Assembly: GCA_017481575.1 (NCBI GenBank)
Contig: JAFUPA010000010.1
Span: forward strand, 1 to 42,419
DNA: 42,419 nt
DNA from: Clostridia bacterium
GTDB lineage: Bacteria; Bacillota; Clostridia; Oscillospirales; Acutalibacteraceae
Reading direction: 5' to 3'
Shown: piece after piece, positions 8,941 to 17,697 of the stretch
How positions within the stretch are numbered: position 1 is the first letter of the stretch
Layout of the letters: the number at the start of each line of letters is the position of its first letter
Translations under genes and position numbers: made by a program
The notes under the pieces: model-generated
Seen by the model: only the letters and a program-made list of their open reading frames with translations
Told to the model about the DNA's origin: nothing
The model's database searches: none

Positions 8941-9720
8941 TTATTTCTTAACCTCCTTGCCGTTCATTTTTAAAAATTCGTCGCTCAAAGCATCATATGC
9001 GAGCGCACCCTTTGAATTTTTGTCATAATAAGCTATGGGTAAACCGTAGCTCGGAGCCTCGGAAAGCTTAACATTACGTGGAATAACGGTTGTATAAACC
9101 TTCCTCGGGAAAAATCTTTTAAGCTCGTCCACAACCTGATGCGTAAGGTTAAGTCTGCCGTCAAACATTGTAAGAAGCACACCTTCCATATCAATCAGCG
9201 GATTATAGAGCCTTTTAACCTGGCGGATTGTCGCCATAAGCTGTGAAAGACCCTCAAGTGCGTAATATTCGCACTGAATAGGTACTAAAACTGTGTCTGC
9301 CGCACAAAGTGCATTCAAGGTAAGCAAGCCAAGTGACGGCGGACAGTCAAGAAAAATGAAATCAAAGCTGTCCTTAACAAGTGCTATTGCATTTTTAAGC
9401 TTCGCCTCTCGCCTGTTCATATCAACAAGCTCAAGCTCTGCGCCTGCAAGGTTCATACTTGACGGAAGCACCCAAAGGTTGTCAAATTCCGTTTTAATCA
9501 TAACCTTTTCAATCTGCATTGAATTTATAAGCACATCATATGACGAAATTTTAAGTTCACGTTTATTAACGCCAAGTCCGCTTGTAGCATTACCCTGCGG
9601 ATCAATATCTGCTAAAAGTACCTTAAAACCCTTTGCAGCTATGCTTGCGGCAAGGTTAACGGTAGATGTAGTTTTACCTACACCGCCCTTCTGATTAACA
9701 ACTGCTATCGTTTTAGCCAT
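8941..9720 (-). CDS. parA: Chromosome partitioning ATPase ParA (Soj)
   Basis: Deviant Walker ATPase that moves ParB-bound origins over the nucleoid and, in Bacillus, controls DnaA. The 259-residue product opens with VVNQKGGVGKTT, has the Walker B-like DIDPQGNATSG near residue 40, and the DCPPSLGLLTLNAL segment near residue 125. The downstream parB ATG touches its stop. An extended -10 promoter lies at 9751-9759 and two parS sites lie just upstream. Confidence 0.97.
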   Translation of the reverse strand: MAKTIAVVNQKGGVGKTTSTVNLAASIAAKGFKVLLADIDPQGNATSGLGVNKRELKISSYDVLINSMQIEKVMIKTEFDNLWVLPSSMNLAGAELELVDMNRREAKLKNAIALVKDSFDFIFLDCPPSLGLLTLNALCAADTVLVPIQCEYYALEGLSQLMATIRQVKRLYNPLIDMEGVLLTMFDGRLNLTHQVVDELKRFFPRKVYTTVIPRNVKLSEAPSYGLPIAYYDKNSKGALAYDALSDEFLKMNGKEVKK

Positions 9721-9750
9721 TATATCTACTCCAAAAATTTACTAAAAAAT

Positions 9751-9759
9751 ATTATACCA
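9751..9759 (-). promoter_or_regulatory. Extended -10 promoter for parA-parB-serS
   Basis: Read on the minus strand the sequence is TGGTATAAT, a perfect TATAAT with the TGn extension, about 30 bases upstream of the parA ATG. No good -35 is seen, as is common for extended -10 promoters. Both parS sites lie further upstream, so ParB spreading could influence it. Confidence 0.6.
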
Positions 9760-9812
9760 CATACATTTTGAAAATTAAAGTAGAAAAGCATTATTTTTTA
9801 TAAAAACATCAA

Positions 9813-9828
9813 TGTTTCACGTGAAACA
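9813..9828. promoter_or_regulatory. parS: parS site 1
   Basis: Perfect 16-bp palindrome TGTTTCACGTGAAACA, identical to the Bacillus/Clostridium parS consensus, in the gap between noc and parA. It is the loading site for ParB. Confidence 0.96.
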
Positions 9829-9848
9829 TCAGGTTTTTGTCAATTTAG

Positions 9849-9864
9849 TGTTTCACGTGAAACA
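9849..9864. promoter_or_regulatory. parS: parS site 2
   Basis: Second perfect copy of TGTTTCACGTGAAACA, 36 bases from site 1 in the same gap and next to the noc terminator. Confidence 0.96.
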
Positions 9865-9889
9865 AAAAAAAGCAGAGTCTCCCCTGCTT
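9864..9889 (-). terminator. Intrinsic terminator after noc
   Basis: On the minus strand AAGCAG pairs with CTGCTT around a GGGGAGACT-type loop and runs into eight T residues. The stem overlaps the noc stop codon, and the T-run ends at parS site 2. It separates noc from the parA promoter. Confidence 0.75.
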
Positions 9890-10697
9890 AAGTCGGTTTG
9901 TTTATCTTTACAATATATTCTATATACTCATCTGTTTCGTTTTTGGTTGCTTTTGCGTTAATTCCGCTTTTTCGCATTGTGCTTACTGCGTGGTTTAAGG
10001 TGTTTATAAATATCCGCACATCTTTAAATACCATTACCTTTTTGCCTTTTTTCTCTTTTTCGGGAGATTTTGTAAGAATATCGCAGATTAATTGTTCTGT
10101 GGCGCTTACTGTAAGACCCTGTTCAACAACTGTATCAATCACCTGCTCCATTAGTGCAGTTGACGGTAAACGTAATAAAGCACGTGCGTGGCGCTCAGTT
10201 AATCCGTAAATCATTATATTATAACGTATTTCGTCCGGCAGACGCAGAATTCTCATTTTATTGGATAAGGTTGACTGCGATTTACCGAGTTTATGTGAAA
10301 CCTCCTCTTGCGAAAGACCAAAACCCTTAATAAGCCGCTCTATTGCCATAGCTTCTTCAAAAAAGTGAAGATTTTCACGCTGTAGGTTTTCTATCACAGC
10401 AAGCAAGGCAGATTTTTCTTCATCAATATCTATTATAATTGTCGGTATTGCAGAAAGGCCTGCCATTTTGCATGCACGCAATCTGCGTTCGCCTGAAATC
10501 AGCTCATATTTACCGTTATCTTTACGTCTGACGGTTATCGGCTGTAAAAGACCGTTGTGATGGATGCTTTCTGCAAGTCCTTCAAGGTCATCCCAGTTAA
10601 AGTTCTTTCTGGGCTGATGCGGATTTGGCAAAATCTGCCTTGCAGGAATTAAAACTACTTCGTTGCTCTTTTTTAAATTGTTTCGGTTTTTAAGCAT
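9888..10697 (-). CDS. noc: Nucleoid occlusion protein Noc (ParB paralogue)
   Basis: ParB-family CTP clamp that blocks division over the nucleoid and binds Noc-binding sites rather than parS. The 269-residue product has the N-terminal Noc-like segment, GERRLRACKMAG, ENLQRENLHFFEEA and a helix-turn-helix. The specificity residues point to Noc: KSQSTLSNKMRIL has Gln and Lys where ParB has Arg and Ala, and TERHARALL has Arg where ParB has Gly. The order rsmG-noc-parA-parB matches Bacillus. The N-terminus is short and basic and may bind the membrane as in other Noc proteins. A 104-base gap separates it from rsmG. Confidence 0.92.
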   Translation of the reverse strand: MLKNRNNLKKSNEVVLIPARQILPNPHQPRKNFNWDDLEGLAESIHHNGLLQPITVRRKDNGKYELISGERRLRACKMAGLSAIPTIIIDIDEEKSALLAVIENLQRENLHFFEEAMAIERLIKGFGLSQEEVSHKLGKSQSTLSNKMRILRLPDEIRYNIMIYGLTERHARALLRLPSTALMEQVIDTVVEQGLTVSATEQLICDILTKSPEKEKKGKKVMVFKDVRIFINTLNHAVSTMRKSGINAKATKNETDEYIEYIVKINKPT

Positions 10698-10801
10698 AAA
10701 AAACCTCCCTTAAGTTTGCCAAATAAACTTTAACATTCTTAAAAGAGGTTGTCCAACATTTTTCGTTGACTAAAAAATATGTATTATTTATGTTTTCTGC
10801 T

Positions 10802-11524
10802 TTATGCGAGCGGTTTTTTTGAAATCTGTGCCGAAGCACGTGGATATTTTGGCGGAGTTTGCGATATTTTTTTTGTAATAATAATACATCTTTCGCCGCA
10901 GTTTTCAATATTAAGGTGACAAACCTTGTCGATTTCGCCGCCAAGCAGTTTTATTGCGCCTTTTGCAGAATCCAACTCTTCGTCAGCTTTTGCGGCTTTC
11001 ATCGGGGCAAAAACACCGCCAACCTTAACAAACGGCAAGCAATATTCGCTCAAAGTGTTCATATTTGCAACTGCTCTTGCTGTAACAAAGTCATATTTCT
11101 CTCTATAAGCCTTGTCTTTGCCTGCAAGCTCTGCACGGGAGTGAAGAATCTCCGCATTAAGTCCTATTTCATCAAGAACACTCTGAATGAAGTTAAGACG
11201 CTTGTTTGTACCATCCATAAGAGTTATTTTTATGTCAGGTCGAGCAATAAGTAAAACTACACCGGGAAAACCTGCGCCTGTGCCGACATCTATGACCTTT
11301 GCGCCTTCCTTAAGGTCAATAACCGTCAAAAGGCTTAAACTGTCCACAAAATGCTTATAAAGCATCTCATCAGGCTCGGTTATAGCTGTAAGATTGAGAG
11401 TTTTGTTTGTTTCAACTATCATTTCAGCATACTTGTTAAGCCGTGCAAGTGCTGTTTCATCAAGTTCAATACCGATTTTAGCGGCTTCGGACTTTAAAAG
11501 GGTAGTGTTAATCATTTTTTGCAC
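10802..11524 (-). CDS. rsmG: 16S rRNA (guanine-N7) methyltransferase RsmG
   Basis: SAM-dependent enzyme that methylates G527 (E. coli numbering) of 16S rRNA. The 240-residue product has the Rossmann SAM motif IDVGTGAGFPGVVLLIARP (about residues 79-97), TLMDGTNKRLNFI after it and the VTARAVANM segment. The start overlaps the last 13 bases of mnmG, so the two are translationally coupled. Loss of the enzyme gives low-level streptomycin resistance in other bacteria. Confidence 0.96.
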   Translation of the reverse strand: MQKMINTTLLKSEAAKIGIELDETALARLNKYAEMIVETNKTLNLTAITEPDEMLYKHFVDSLSLLTVIDLKEGAKVIDVGTGAGFPGVVLLIARPDIKITLMDGTNKRLNFIQSVLDEIGLNAEILHSRAELAGKDKAYREKYDFVTARAVANMNTLSEYCLPFVKVGGVFAPMKAAKADEELDSAKGAIKLLGGEIDKVCHLNIENCGERCIIITKKISQTPPKYPRASAQISKKPLA

Positions 11525-13386
11525 TCCTTTTCAAGATAAATAAGCAAAACTGAAATATCCGACGGGCTTACACCTGAAATTCGTGATGCCTGTCCGATAT
11601 TGTGCGGTCGGATTTTAGAGAGCTTTTCTCTTGCTTCAAGTCTTAAACCGTGAATGGAATTATAATCCGTGTCTTCGGGCAGCTTTTTAACCTCAAGCCG
11701 GTGCATTTCGTCCACCTGAGCCTGCTGACGCTTAATATAACCCTCATATTTGATGTCAATTTCAACCTGCTCAAATACTTCGTAGGGGAGGGCAGGACGT
11801 TCCTTATCAAACGGAGTAAGTAACTCATAGTTTAGCTGCGGTCGCTTTAAAAGCTCTGCAAAACGTACACCTGTGTTAAGCGGCGATGTTTCACGTGAAA
11901 CAAGTAGCTTGTTTATCTCTTCACCAGGTGAAATTACAAGATTTTGCACACGTTTTTTCTCAATATCAATGAGTTCGAGCTTTTTAAGGTATTTTTGATA
12001 TCTTTTTTCACTTATAAGACCAATTTCATAGCCAATCGGTGTCAGACGGTGGTCTGCGTTGTCCTGACGGAGCAAAAGTCTGTATTCAGAGCGGGAAGTC
12101 ATCATTCTGTAGGGGTCAGAGCATCCCTTTGTGACCAAATCATCAATAAGAGTACCGATATACGAGCCGGAACGCTCGAGAATAAGCGGTTCTTTGCCTA
12201 AAATCTTGTGAGCGGCGTTAATTCCTGCAACAAGTCCCTGTGCGGCGGCTTCTTCGTAGCCTGACGAGCCGTTAAATTGTCCTGCACCGAAAAGACCGCT
12301 GTAATCATTAAATTCAAGGCTTGCTTTGAGTGCAAGCGGGTCAACGCAGTCATATTCGATAGCGTATGCTGTTCGCATTGTTTCAGCATTTTCAAGTCCC
12401 GGGATTGAGTGAATGAATTTAAGCTGAACATCCTCGGGCAGGGAAGAGGAGAGACCCTGAAGGTACATTTCCTCGGTATTTTCACCGCAAGGCTCAATAA
12501 ATATCTGATGACGCTCTTTTTCTGCAAAGCGTACAATCTTATCTTCAATGCTCGGGCAGTATCTCGGGCCTTTGCCGTCAATTTTGCCGCCGTAAAGAGG
12601 GGAGCGGTGCAGATTTTTTAAAATTATATCCTTTGTTTCAAGATTTGTGTATGTAACATAGCAGGGGAGCTTGTTTTTAACCTCACAGTTACAGTCAAAT
12701 GAGAACGTAACAATGTTCTCGTCACCCTCTTGAATTTCTAATTTAGAAAAATCAACACTTCTTCTGTTAACTCTTGACGGTGTACCTGTCTTGAAACGTC
12801 GGGTAGGTAAGCCCATATTTTTAAGTGCAACAGCAAGCTTATTTGCAGGAAACATTCCGTCGGGGCCACTTTCGTAGGAAACATCACCGACATAAACCTT
12901 GCCTGCAAGGAAAGTACCTGTTGCAAGGATAACACAGTCAGCAGTATAAACCGCTTCAAGGTGAGTTTTAACCTGCCATGTGCCGTCATCAAGCTGGTGG
13001 AGATCAGTTATCTCTGCCTGACGCAGGTCGAGATTTTCCTGCAGCTCAAGTACGTGCTTCATATGGTCGGAATAAAGTCTGCGGTCAATCTGCGCACGAA
13101 GGCTGTGAACAGCAGGACCTTTGCCGAGGTTTAAAATTCGGCTTTGCAGGGTATTGGCATCTGCCGCTTTACCCATTTCGCCGCCGAGAGCATCAATTTC
13201 ACGCACAAGGTGCCCCTTTGACGTTCCGCCAATTGACGGGTTGCAAGCCATATTGCCGACCCAGTCAAGATTTATTGTAAAAACGCAGGTTTCACATCCG
13301 AGACGTGCGGCGGCAAGACCCGCTTCAATTCCTGCGTGTCCTGCTCCGATAACTATAACCTGATATTTTTTTGCAAAGTATTCCAT
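11512..13386 (-). CDS. mnmG: tRNA wobble-uridine modification protein MnmG (GidA)
   Basis: FAD enzyme that, with MnmE, adds a carboxymethylaminomethyl (or related) group to U34 of certain tRNAs. The 624-residue product opens with the FAD dinucleotide motif VIVIGAGHAGIEAGLAAARLG and has the family segments ACNPSIGGTSKGHL and GLFGAGQFNGSSGYEEAAAQG. The reading frame contains a perfect parS site (11887-11902) that encodes VSRET. It lies 9 bases after mnmE and overlaps rsmG. Confidence 0.97.
   Translation of the reverse strand: MEYFAKKYQVIVIGAGHAGIEAGLAAARLGCETCVFTINLDWVGNMACNPSIGGTSKGHLVREIDALGGEMGKAADANTLQSRILNLGKGPAVHSLRAQIDRRLYSDHMKHVLELQENLDLRQAEITDLHQLDDGTWQVKTHLEAVYTADCVILATGTFLAGKVYVGDVSYESGPDGMFPANKLAVALKNMGLPTRRFKTGTPSRVNRRSVDFSKLEIQEGDENIVTFSFDCNCEVKNKLPCYVTYTNLETKDIILKNLHRSPLYGGKIDGKGPRYCPSIEDKIVRFAEKERHQIFIEPCGENTEEMYLQGLSSSLPEDVQLKFIHSIPGLENAETMRTAYAIEYDCVDPLALKASLEFNDYSGLFGAGQFNGSSGYEEAAAQGLVAGINAAHKILGKEPLILERSGSYIGTLIDDLVTKGCSDPYRMMTSRSEYRLLLRQDNADHRLTPIGYEIGLISEKRYQKYLKKLELIDIEKKRVQNLVISPGEEINKLLVSRETSPLNTGVRFAELLKRPQLNYELLTPFDKERPALPYEVFEQVEIDIKYEGYIKRQQAQVDEMHRLEVKKLPEDTDYNSIHGLRLEAREKLSKIRPHNIGQASRISGVSPSDISVLLIYLEKECKK
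11887..11902. promoter_or_regulatory. parS: parS site 3, inside mnmG
   Basis: Third perfect TGTTTCACGTGAAACA palindrome, about 2 kb from the other two and inside the coding sequence of mnmG. Exact conservation of 16 bases inside a gene suggests selection for ParB binding, not only for the protein. Confidence 0.95.
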
Positions 13387-13395
13387 AGTATTCCT

Positions 13396-14766
13396 TTACT
13401 TTCCTACACAAAATTGTCTGAAAACTTCATCAACAACGGCTTCGCTTGCTTTCTGACCCGTCAGTTCAAGCAGAGCGGCGATTGCACCGTCAATGCAAAC
13501 ACCGATTGCATCAAGCGTAAGACCGAAATCCATTGCATCAAGAGCCTCTTTAAGGCTTGCCGACGCATTTTCACAGCAAAGTCTCTGTCTTTCGTTAGCA
13601 AGCATAGCAGCAGTTGTGTCAAAATTCTTTGTTCCTATTAAAGTAGTAACCGTTTCGCAAAGCTCGTCGTAGCCGTCGCCGTCTTTTGCCGAAATAGCAA
13701 CGCATTTTCCAAAATTATTTTCTATAATAGAAATATCAGCCTTTCTGTCAAGGTCTGTTTTATTTATAATAGGTATAACCGTTTTACCCTTGCACATTTC
13801 AATAAGCTCAATATCCTCGTCGGAAAGCTCACGGGAAATGTCAAACACGGCAAAAATAACTGCCGCACGTTCAAGCTTTTTACGGCTTCGGTCAACACCG
13901 ATTTTTTCAACCAAATCTCCCGTTTCACGCATACCTGCGGTGTCAGAAAGGCGAAGAATACAGCCGTTAAGGTTAACGGTTTCTTCAACAACGTCTCTTG
14001 TTGTGCCTTCAACAGCGGTTACAATTGAGCGGTCGTAGCCTGTCAGCAGGTTCATAAGCGTTGATTTGCCGACATTCGGTTTGCCGACGATTGCGGCTTC
14101 AACACCCGTTGTAACTGCCATTCCGCTGTCAAAGCGTGAAAGCAGGGTGTTTATTTCAATAAGTGCGGTCTGCACGGTATTTCTTAAGTTTGTATCGTCA
14201 ATTTCTTCAATCTCGTCGTCGGGATAATCCACCCACGCAGCCATATGAGCCGCAACTGAGAGAAGAGAAGAATTTATTTCGTTAATTTTACGGCTTAAGG
14301 AGCCTTCAAGCAGGTTGTAGGCGGCGTTTGCGCCCTGCTCGCCCTGTGCGGAGATAAGCGACATAACACCCTCCGCCTTTGAAAGATCCATTTTGCCGTT
14401 AAGAAATGCTCTTTTTGTGAATTCACCGGGAGCAGCAGGGGAGGCACCGTTTGAAAGTACAAGACGGAGAATTTTTTTCATAATAAAAACTCCGCCGTGG
14501 CAGTTGATTTCAACCACATTTTCGCCCGTGTAGCTGTGCGGAGCTTTAAAAACAAGGCAGATTGCCTCGTCAACCGCTGTTTCACCGTCAAAAATTCTGC
14601 CGAAATGAGCCTTATAACCCTCGGAGCTTACAAGAGCGTTGCCCGAAAAAGCCTTGAAAACCTTGTCCGTGATTTCCATTGCCTTTTCGCCCGATATTCT
14701 GATAATTCCAACGCCGCCTGTACCCATAGGCGTGGATATGGCGGCGATAGTTGTCTTATCTGTCAT
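13396..14766 (-). CDS. mnmE: tRNA modification GTPase MnmE (TrmE)
   Basis: GTPase partner of MnmG in tRNA U34 modification. The product has an N-terminal folate-binding domain (TIAAISTPMGTGGVGIIRISG), a G domain with GKPNVGKSTL, DTAGMRET and NKTD, and the C-terminal FCVGK motif with the conserved Cys. ATG at 14766 (MTDKTT) is chosen because AGGA lies seven bases upstream; an in-frame ATG at 14787 would overlap the MinD-like gene by 11 bases and lacks a good ribosome site. The gene follows the MinD-like gene closely and leads into mnmG-rsmG. Confidence 0.96.
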   Translation of the reverse strand: MTDKTTIAAISTPMGTGGVGIIRISGEKAMEITDKVFKAFSGNALVSSEGYKAHFGRIFDGETAVDEAICLVFKAPHSYTGENVVEINCHGGVFIMKKILRLVLSNGASPAAPGEFTKRAFLNGKMDLSKAEGVMSLISAQGEQGANAAYNLLEGSLSRKINEINSSLLSVAAHMAAWVDYPDDEIEEIDDTNLRNTVQTALIEINTLLSRFDSGMAVTTGVEAAIVGKPNVGKSTLMNLLTGYDRSIVTAVEGTTRDVVEETVNLNGCILRLSDTAGMRETGDLVEKIGVDRSRKKLERAAVIFAVFDISRELSDEDIELIEMCKGKTVIPIINKTDLDRKADISIIENNFGKCVAISAKDGDGYDELCETVTTLIGTKNFDTTAAMLANERQRLCCENASASLKEALDAMDFGLTLDAIGVCIDGAIAALLELTGQKASEAVVDEVFRQFCVGK

Positions 14767-14776
14767 AGTTTTTTCC

Positions 14777-15499
14777 TCATATAACAAGATTTACATTTAT
14801 GCCCTCAAGACGCTTTGCAATTCGGTAAAAAGCGGACTTGGCGGGGGATTTTGTGAGGGTCTGCATACCCGTAACGGAGCAGTAGGAGAGCTTTCTGTCC
14901 TCGGGAACAACTCCGACAAGCTGAAGCACGGTTGCATCAATAACCTCGTCAATATTGAGGTAGTGACCCTGTGTTGTAAGCTTTTTGTTAAAGCGGTTGA
15001 TGATGAGCTTAACGCTTTCAAGTCCCATTGAATAAAGAATGTCGCCTGCATACTGTCCCACACGAACGCAAACCTCGTCGGGAGTTGAAACGATAATTCC
15101 TTCGTCGGCACATTCTGCGGCAAGCTTGAAGCCTCCGCTTACACCTGCAGGTGCATCAAAGAGGATATAATCAAAGTGCTTGTCGTAAAAGCTGACCATT
15201 TTTTTAACCGCTTCGGCGGTGTAGCTGTCGTCAAAGAAAGTGGGAGCAACAAGGAGCTTCGGCCCGATTGTCGAACGCAGAGCTGTCATAGGCTCGCAGG
15301 TTTCGTTTATAACGTCGCCCCAGTTGAAAATTCCCGTATCGTCAGCCGCAAGGATAAGGTCAAGACAGCCCATTCCGATGTCAAAATCGATAACAAGCGT
15401 GTTAAAACCGATCTCACAGAGCGAAATTGCAAGTCCTGCTGTAAGTGATGACTTGCCGACACCGCCCTTGCCCGATGCAAGAATTATTTTTTTAGCCAT
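14777..15499 (-). CDS. MinD/ParA-family ATPase
   Basis: Deviant Walker ATPase of the MinD/FlhG/ParA superfamily. The 240-residue product opens LASGKGGVGKSSLTAGLA, has the DFDIGMGCLDL segment near residue 40 and DAPAGVSGG near residue 117, all like MinD. MinD normally works with MinC to place the division site, and Firmicutes often encode it beside mreBCD as here. No minC or minE is present in the gap or anywhere nearby, and the C-terminal membrane-targeting helix is not obvious (tail FYRIAKRLEGINVNLVI). It may be a true MinD with distant partners or a MinD-like protein with another role. Confidence 0.8.
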   Translation of the reverse strand: MAKKIILASGKGGVGKSSLTAGLAISLCEIGFNTLVIDFDIGMGCLDLILAADDTGIFNWGDVINETCEPMTALRSTIGPKLLVAPTFFDDSYTAEAVKKMVSFYDKHFDYILFDAPAGVSGGFKLAAECADEGIIVSTPDEVCVRVGQYAGDILYSMGLESVKLIINRFNKKLTTQGHYLNIDEVIDATVLQLVGVVPEDRKLSYCSVTGMQTLTKSPAKSAFYRIAKRLEGINVNLVI

Positions 15500-15515
15500 A
15501 AACGTCCCACCTAAG

Positions 15516-15594
15516 ACAACTTCATTAATTACGAAGTTGTAATGATATCTGACCTGCGGTCAGGTGAAATATTGCTTCCGCAATGTGATATATT
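15516..15594. repeat. Array of three hairpins with ATATCA-type spacers
   Basis: Three consecutive inverted repeats lie between pbp2 and the MinD-like gene: ACAACTTC/GAAGTTGT (15516-15540), CTGACC/GGTCAG (15549-15563) and ATTGC/GCAAT (15571-15584). On the minus strand they are separated by short ATATCA or TTTCAC spacers. The layout resembles the larger array at 37843-38013. In this position they lie in the leader of the MinD-like message. Confidence 0.6.
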
Positions 15595-15598
15595 TTAT

Positions 15599-15627
15599 AT
15601 TATACCTTATCTTAATAAAGCAATGAA
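15599..15627 (-). promoter_or_regulatory. Possible promoter for the MinD-like gene and mnmE operon
   Basis: On the minus strand a perfect TATAAT (15599-15604) lies 17 bases after a weak TTCATT (15622-15627) inside the end of pbp2. The message would begin with the hairpin array before the MinD-like start codon. Confidence 0.4.
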
Positions 15628-17678
15628 GAATCTATGTTTTCGTTGTTTTCTTCAGTTTCCGTTTCTGCTTCGGAATCAACTTTATCTTCAAAATAGTAAT
15701 TATAAATGTCGCACGCAACGGGAGCACAGCCGCCACCCGAGGTAGCACCCTCAACTGCAACCGCAACTGCAAGCTCGGGGTCATCGTAAGGAGCAAAAGA
15801 AATGTTGAAACCGTTGGTGTAGGTCTTTTTAACTCCGTTAATTGTTTTATCAACCTGCGATGTACCTGTTTTGCAGGCAACCGCAATGTCAAGAAGACCA
15901 AAGTTGTAACGGCATGAGCCGTTTGTAACAACAAGTCTCATACCCTGGTGAACTGTCTGTATATTTTCTTCCGAAAAGCCTGTTTCAACAACAACCTTCG
16001 GCTTTTTTTCAAGAATGGTTGTTGTGTTGTCGGCTGAAAGGATTGATTTTACAAGATGAGCCTCGTAGCGTGTGCCGCCGTTTGCGATTGTCGCAACGTA
16101 ATTGCAAAGCTGAAGCGGTGTGAAGAGGTTACCTGCTTGTCCGATTGCTGACTGCAAAGAGAAGCCGGGCATCCAGGTCTGACCGATTGATGTGCGGTAG
16201 CTCGGGGAGTCAAGAACACCTGTGTTCTCGGCAATTTCAATGCCTGTCGGCTGACCGAGACCGAGCATTTCACGGTACATATTCATTTTATCAATGCCGA
16301 GCTCTTCACCGCCATAGTAGTAGAAAAATGTGTTGCACGAATCCTGCAAAGCGGTGCGAACATTCAGCGTTCTGTTTGCGTGGTTAATTTGGCAGACAAA
16401 CGTGTGTCCACGGTAAAAATAGTTATATGCGCAATATTTTGAGGTCGAAGCATCAACAAGTCCCTCTTCAAGGCAGGCAATTGCCGTTGAAACCTTGGCT
16501 GTTGAACCCGGTGCATAGGTGCTCAGAGTAGCACGGTTGTAAAGAGGTGAGTTTGTATTCTTTGCGAGAGAGTTGTAATCCTCATAATATGTCGAAAGGT
16601 CATAAGTCGGGTAAGATGCCATTGCAAGAATTTCGCCCGTTTTGCAGTTCATAACAACAACTGCACCGCCGCCCGAGTTTGCCGTGCCGACGGAATCGCA
16701 CTTTTCCTTGAGTGCATCCTGTGCAATTTTCTGCAGTCGTGCATCTATTGTAAGCACAATGTTGTCGCCGTTTTTAAGTCCTGTTATTTTCGTCTCCTGT
16801 GTGCCGTCGGTTGAGGTTGTAACGGTTTTCACACCGTTTGTACCCTTAAGATTTTCTTCAAAAACCTTTTCAATACCGCTTTTGCCGAGAATGTCGTCCA
16901 TAGCATAGCCCTTTGCCTTAAGGGTTGCATATTCCTCGGCATTTATAACGCCTGTAACACCCAGAATGTGCGGTGCAATCGAGCCGTCCGTGTATTCACG
17001 GTAGGTTACAATCTGCACATCGACACCCTTGTAAAAACGGCTGTTTTCTTTGATAACGGAAACAATCTCGTCGTCAACATCCTGTGCAAAGGTGTATGGG
17101 TTTGCCGTGTTAAAGGTGTTCATTTTCATATTACAAACGACAGATGCAATCTTAAGTGTATCCGCCTTTGAATAGCTTTCGAGTGAATAACGCTCAATAA
17201 TCTCCTGCATACAGTCGTCCGCTGTTGCGTACTTGTTGAGGTGGAGCATATCACGGGATTTGAGCTTTGTGATGTCGGACTCTCTGTCCTCGATAAACTG
17301 ATAATTTCCGCCTGCATCAAGCGTAATCGGCAGCTCGTTTATCCACGCCGCACCGTTATCCTCAAAAAGATTAACAAGAGAAAGGATGATTTCGTTACGC
17401 TTGTCCTGCTCGCTGAAGGAGGGGAAGGTGCTTGCGTTAAAAATAATCTCGTTACCCTGACGGTTGCCGACAAGAACGGTACCGTTACGGTCAAGAATCT
17501 GACCTCGGGTCGCCTTTACGGTTGTTGACGAGGTGGAGGCTGTGCTTGTTTTTGCATATTTTTCACCGTTTACTACCTGAATGTTAACAAGTCGGACACA
17601 AAAAACAAGAAAAAGACAAACGAAGACCGTGATTATGGCAATAAATCTGCCTTTTTTTTCTTCACGAGCCAATCTCAT
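15612..17678 (-). CDS. mrdA: Penicillin-binding protein 2 (elongation transpeptidase)
   Basis: Class B penicillin-binding protein that crosslinks peptidoglycan during side-wall growth with MreBCD. The 688-residue product has one N-terminal membrane helix (about residues 11-33), a dimerisation region with TRGQILDRNG (about 58-67), and a transpeptidase domain with STAK (catalytic Ser 392), SCN near 447 and KTGT near 597. Its place after mreBCD supports the elongation PBP2 over a sporulation-specific SpoVD. The C-terminal tail is acidic. rodA, a usual partner, is not in the window. Confidence 0.9.
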   Translation of the reverse strand: MRLAREEKKGRFIAIITVFVCLFLVFCVRLVNIQVVNGEKYAKTSTASTSSTTVKATRGQILDRNGTVLVGNRQGNEIIFNASTFPSFSEQDKRNEIILSLVNLFEDNGAAWINELPITLDAGGNYQFIEDRESDITKLKSRDMLHLNKYATADDCMQEIIERYSLESYSKADTLKIASVVCNMKMNTFNTANPYTFAQDVDDEIVSVIKENSRFYKGVDVQIVTYREYTDGSIAPHILGVTGVINAEEYATLKAKGYAMDDILGKSGIEKVFEENLKGTNGVKTVTTSTDGTQETKITGLKNGDNIVLTIDARLQKIAQDALKEKCDSVGTANSGGGAVVVMNCKTGEILAMASYPTYDLSTYYEDYNSLAKNTNSPLYNRATLSTYAPGSTAKVSTAIACLEEGLVDASTSKYCAYNYFYRGHTFVCQINHANRTLNVRTALQDSCNTFFYYYGGEELGIDKMNMYREMLGLGQPTGIEIAENTGVLDSPSYRTSIGQTWMPGFSLQSAIGQAGNLFTPLQLCNYVATIANGGTRYEAHLVKSILSADNTTTILEKKPKVVVETGFSEENIQTVHQGMRLVVTNGSCRYNFGLLDIAVACKTGTSQVDKTINGVKKTYTNGFNISFAPYDDPELAVAVAVEGATSGGGCAPVACDIYNYYFEDKVDSEAETETEENNENIDSSLLY

Positions 17679-17697
17679 TTGTCTTTACTCCTTTCGT

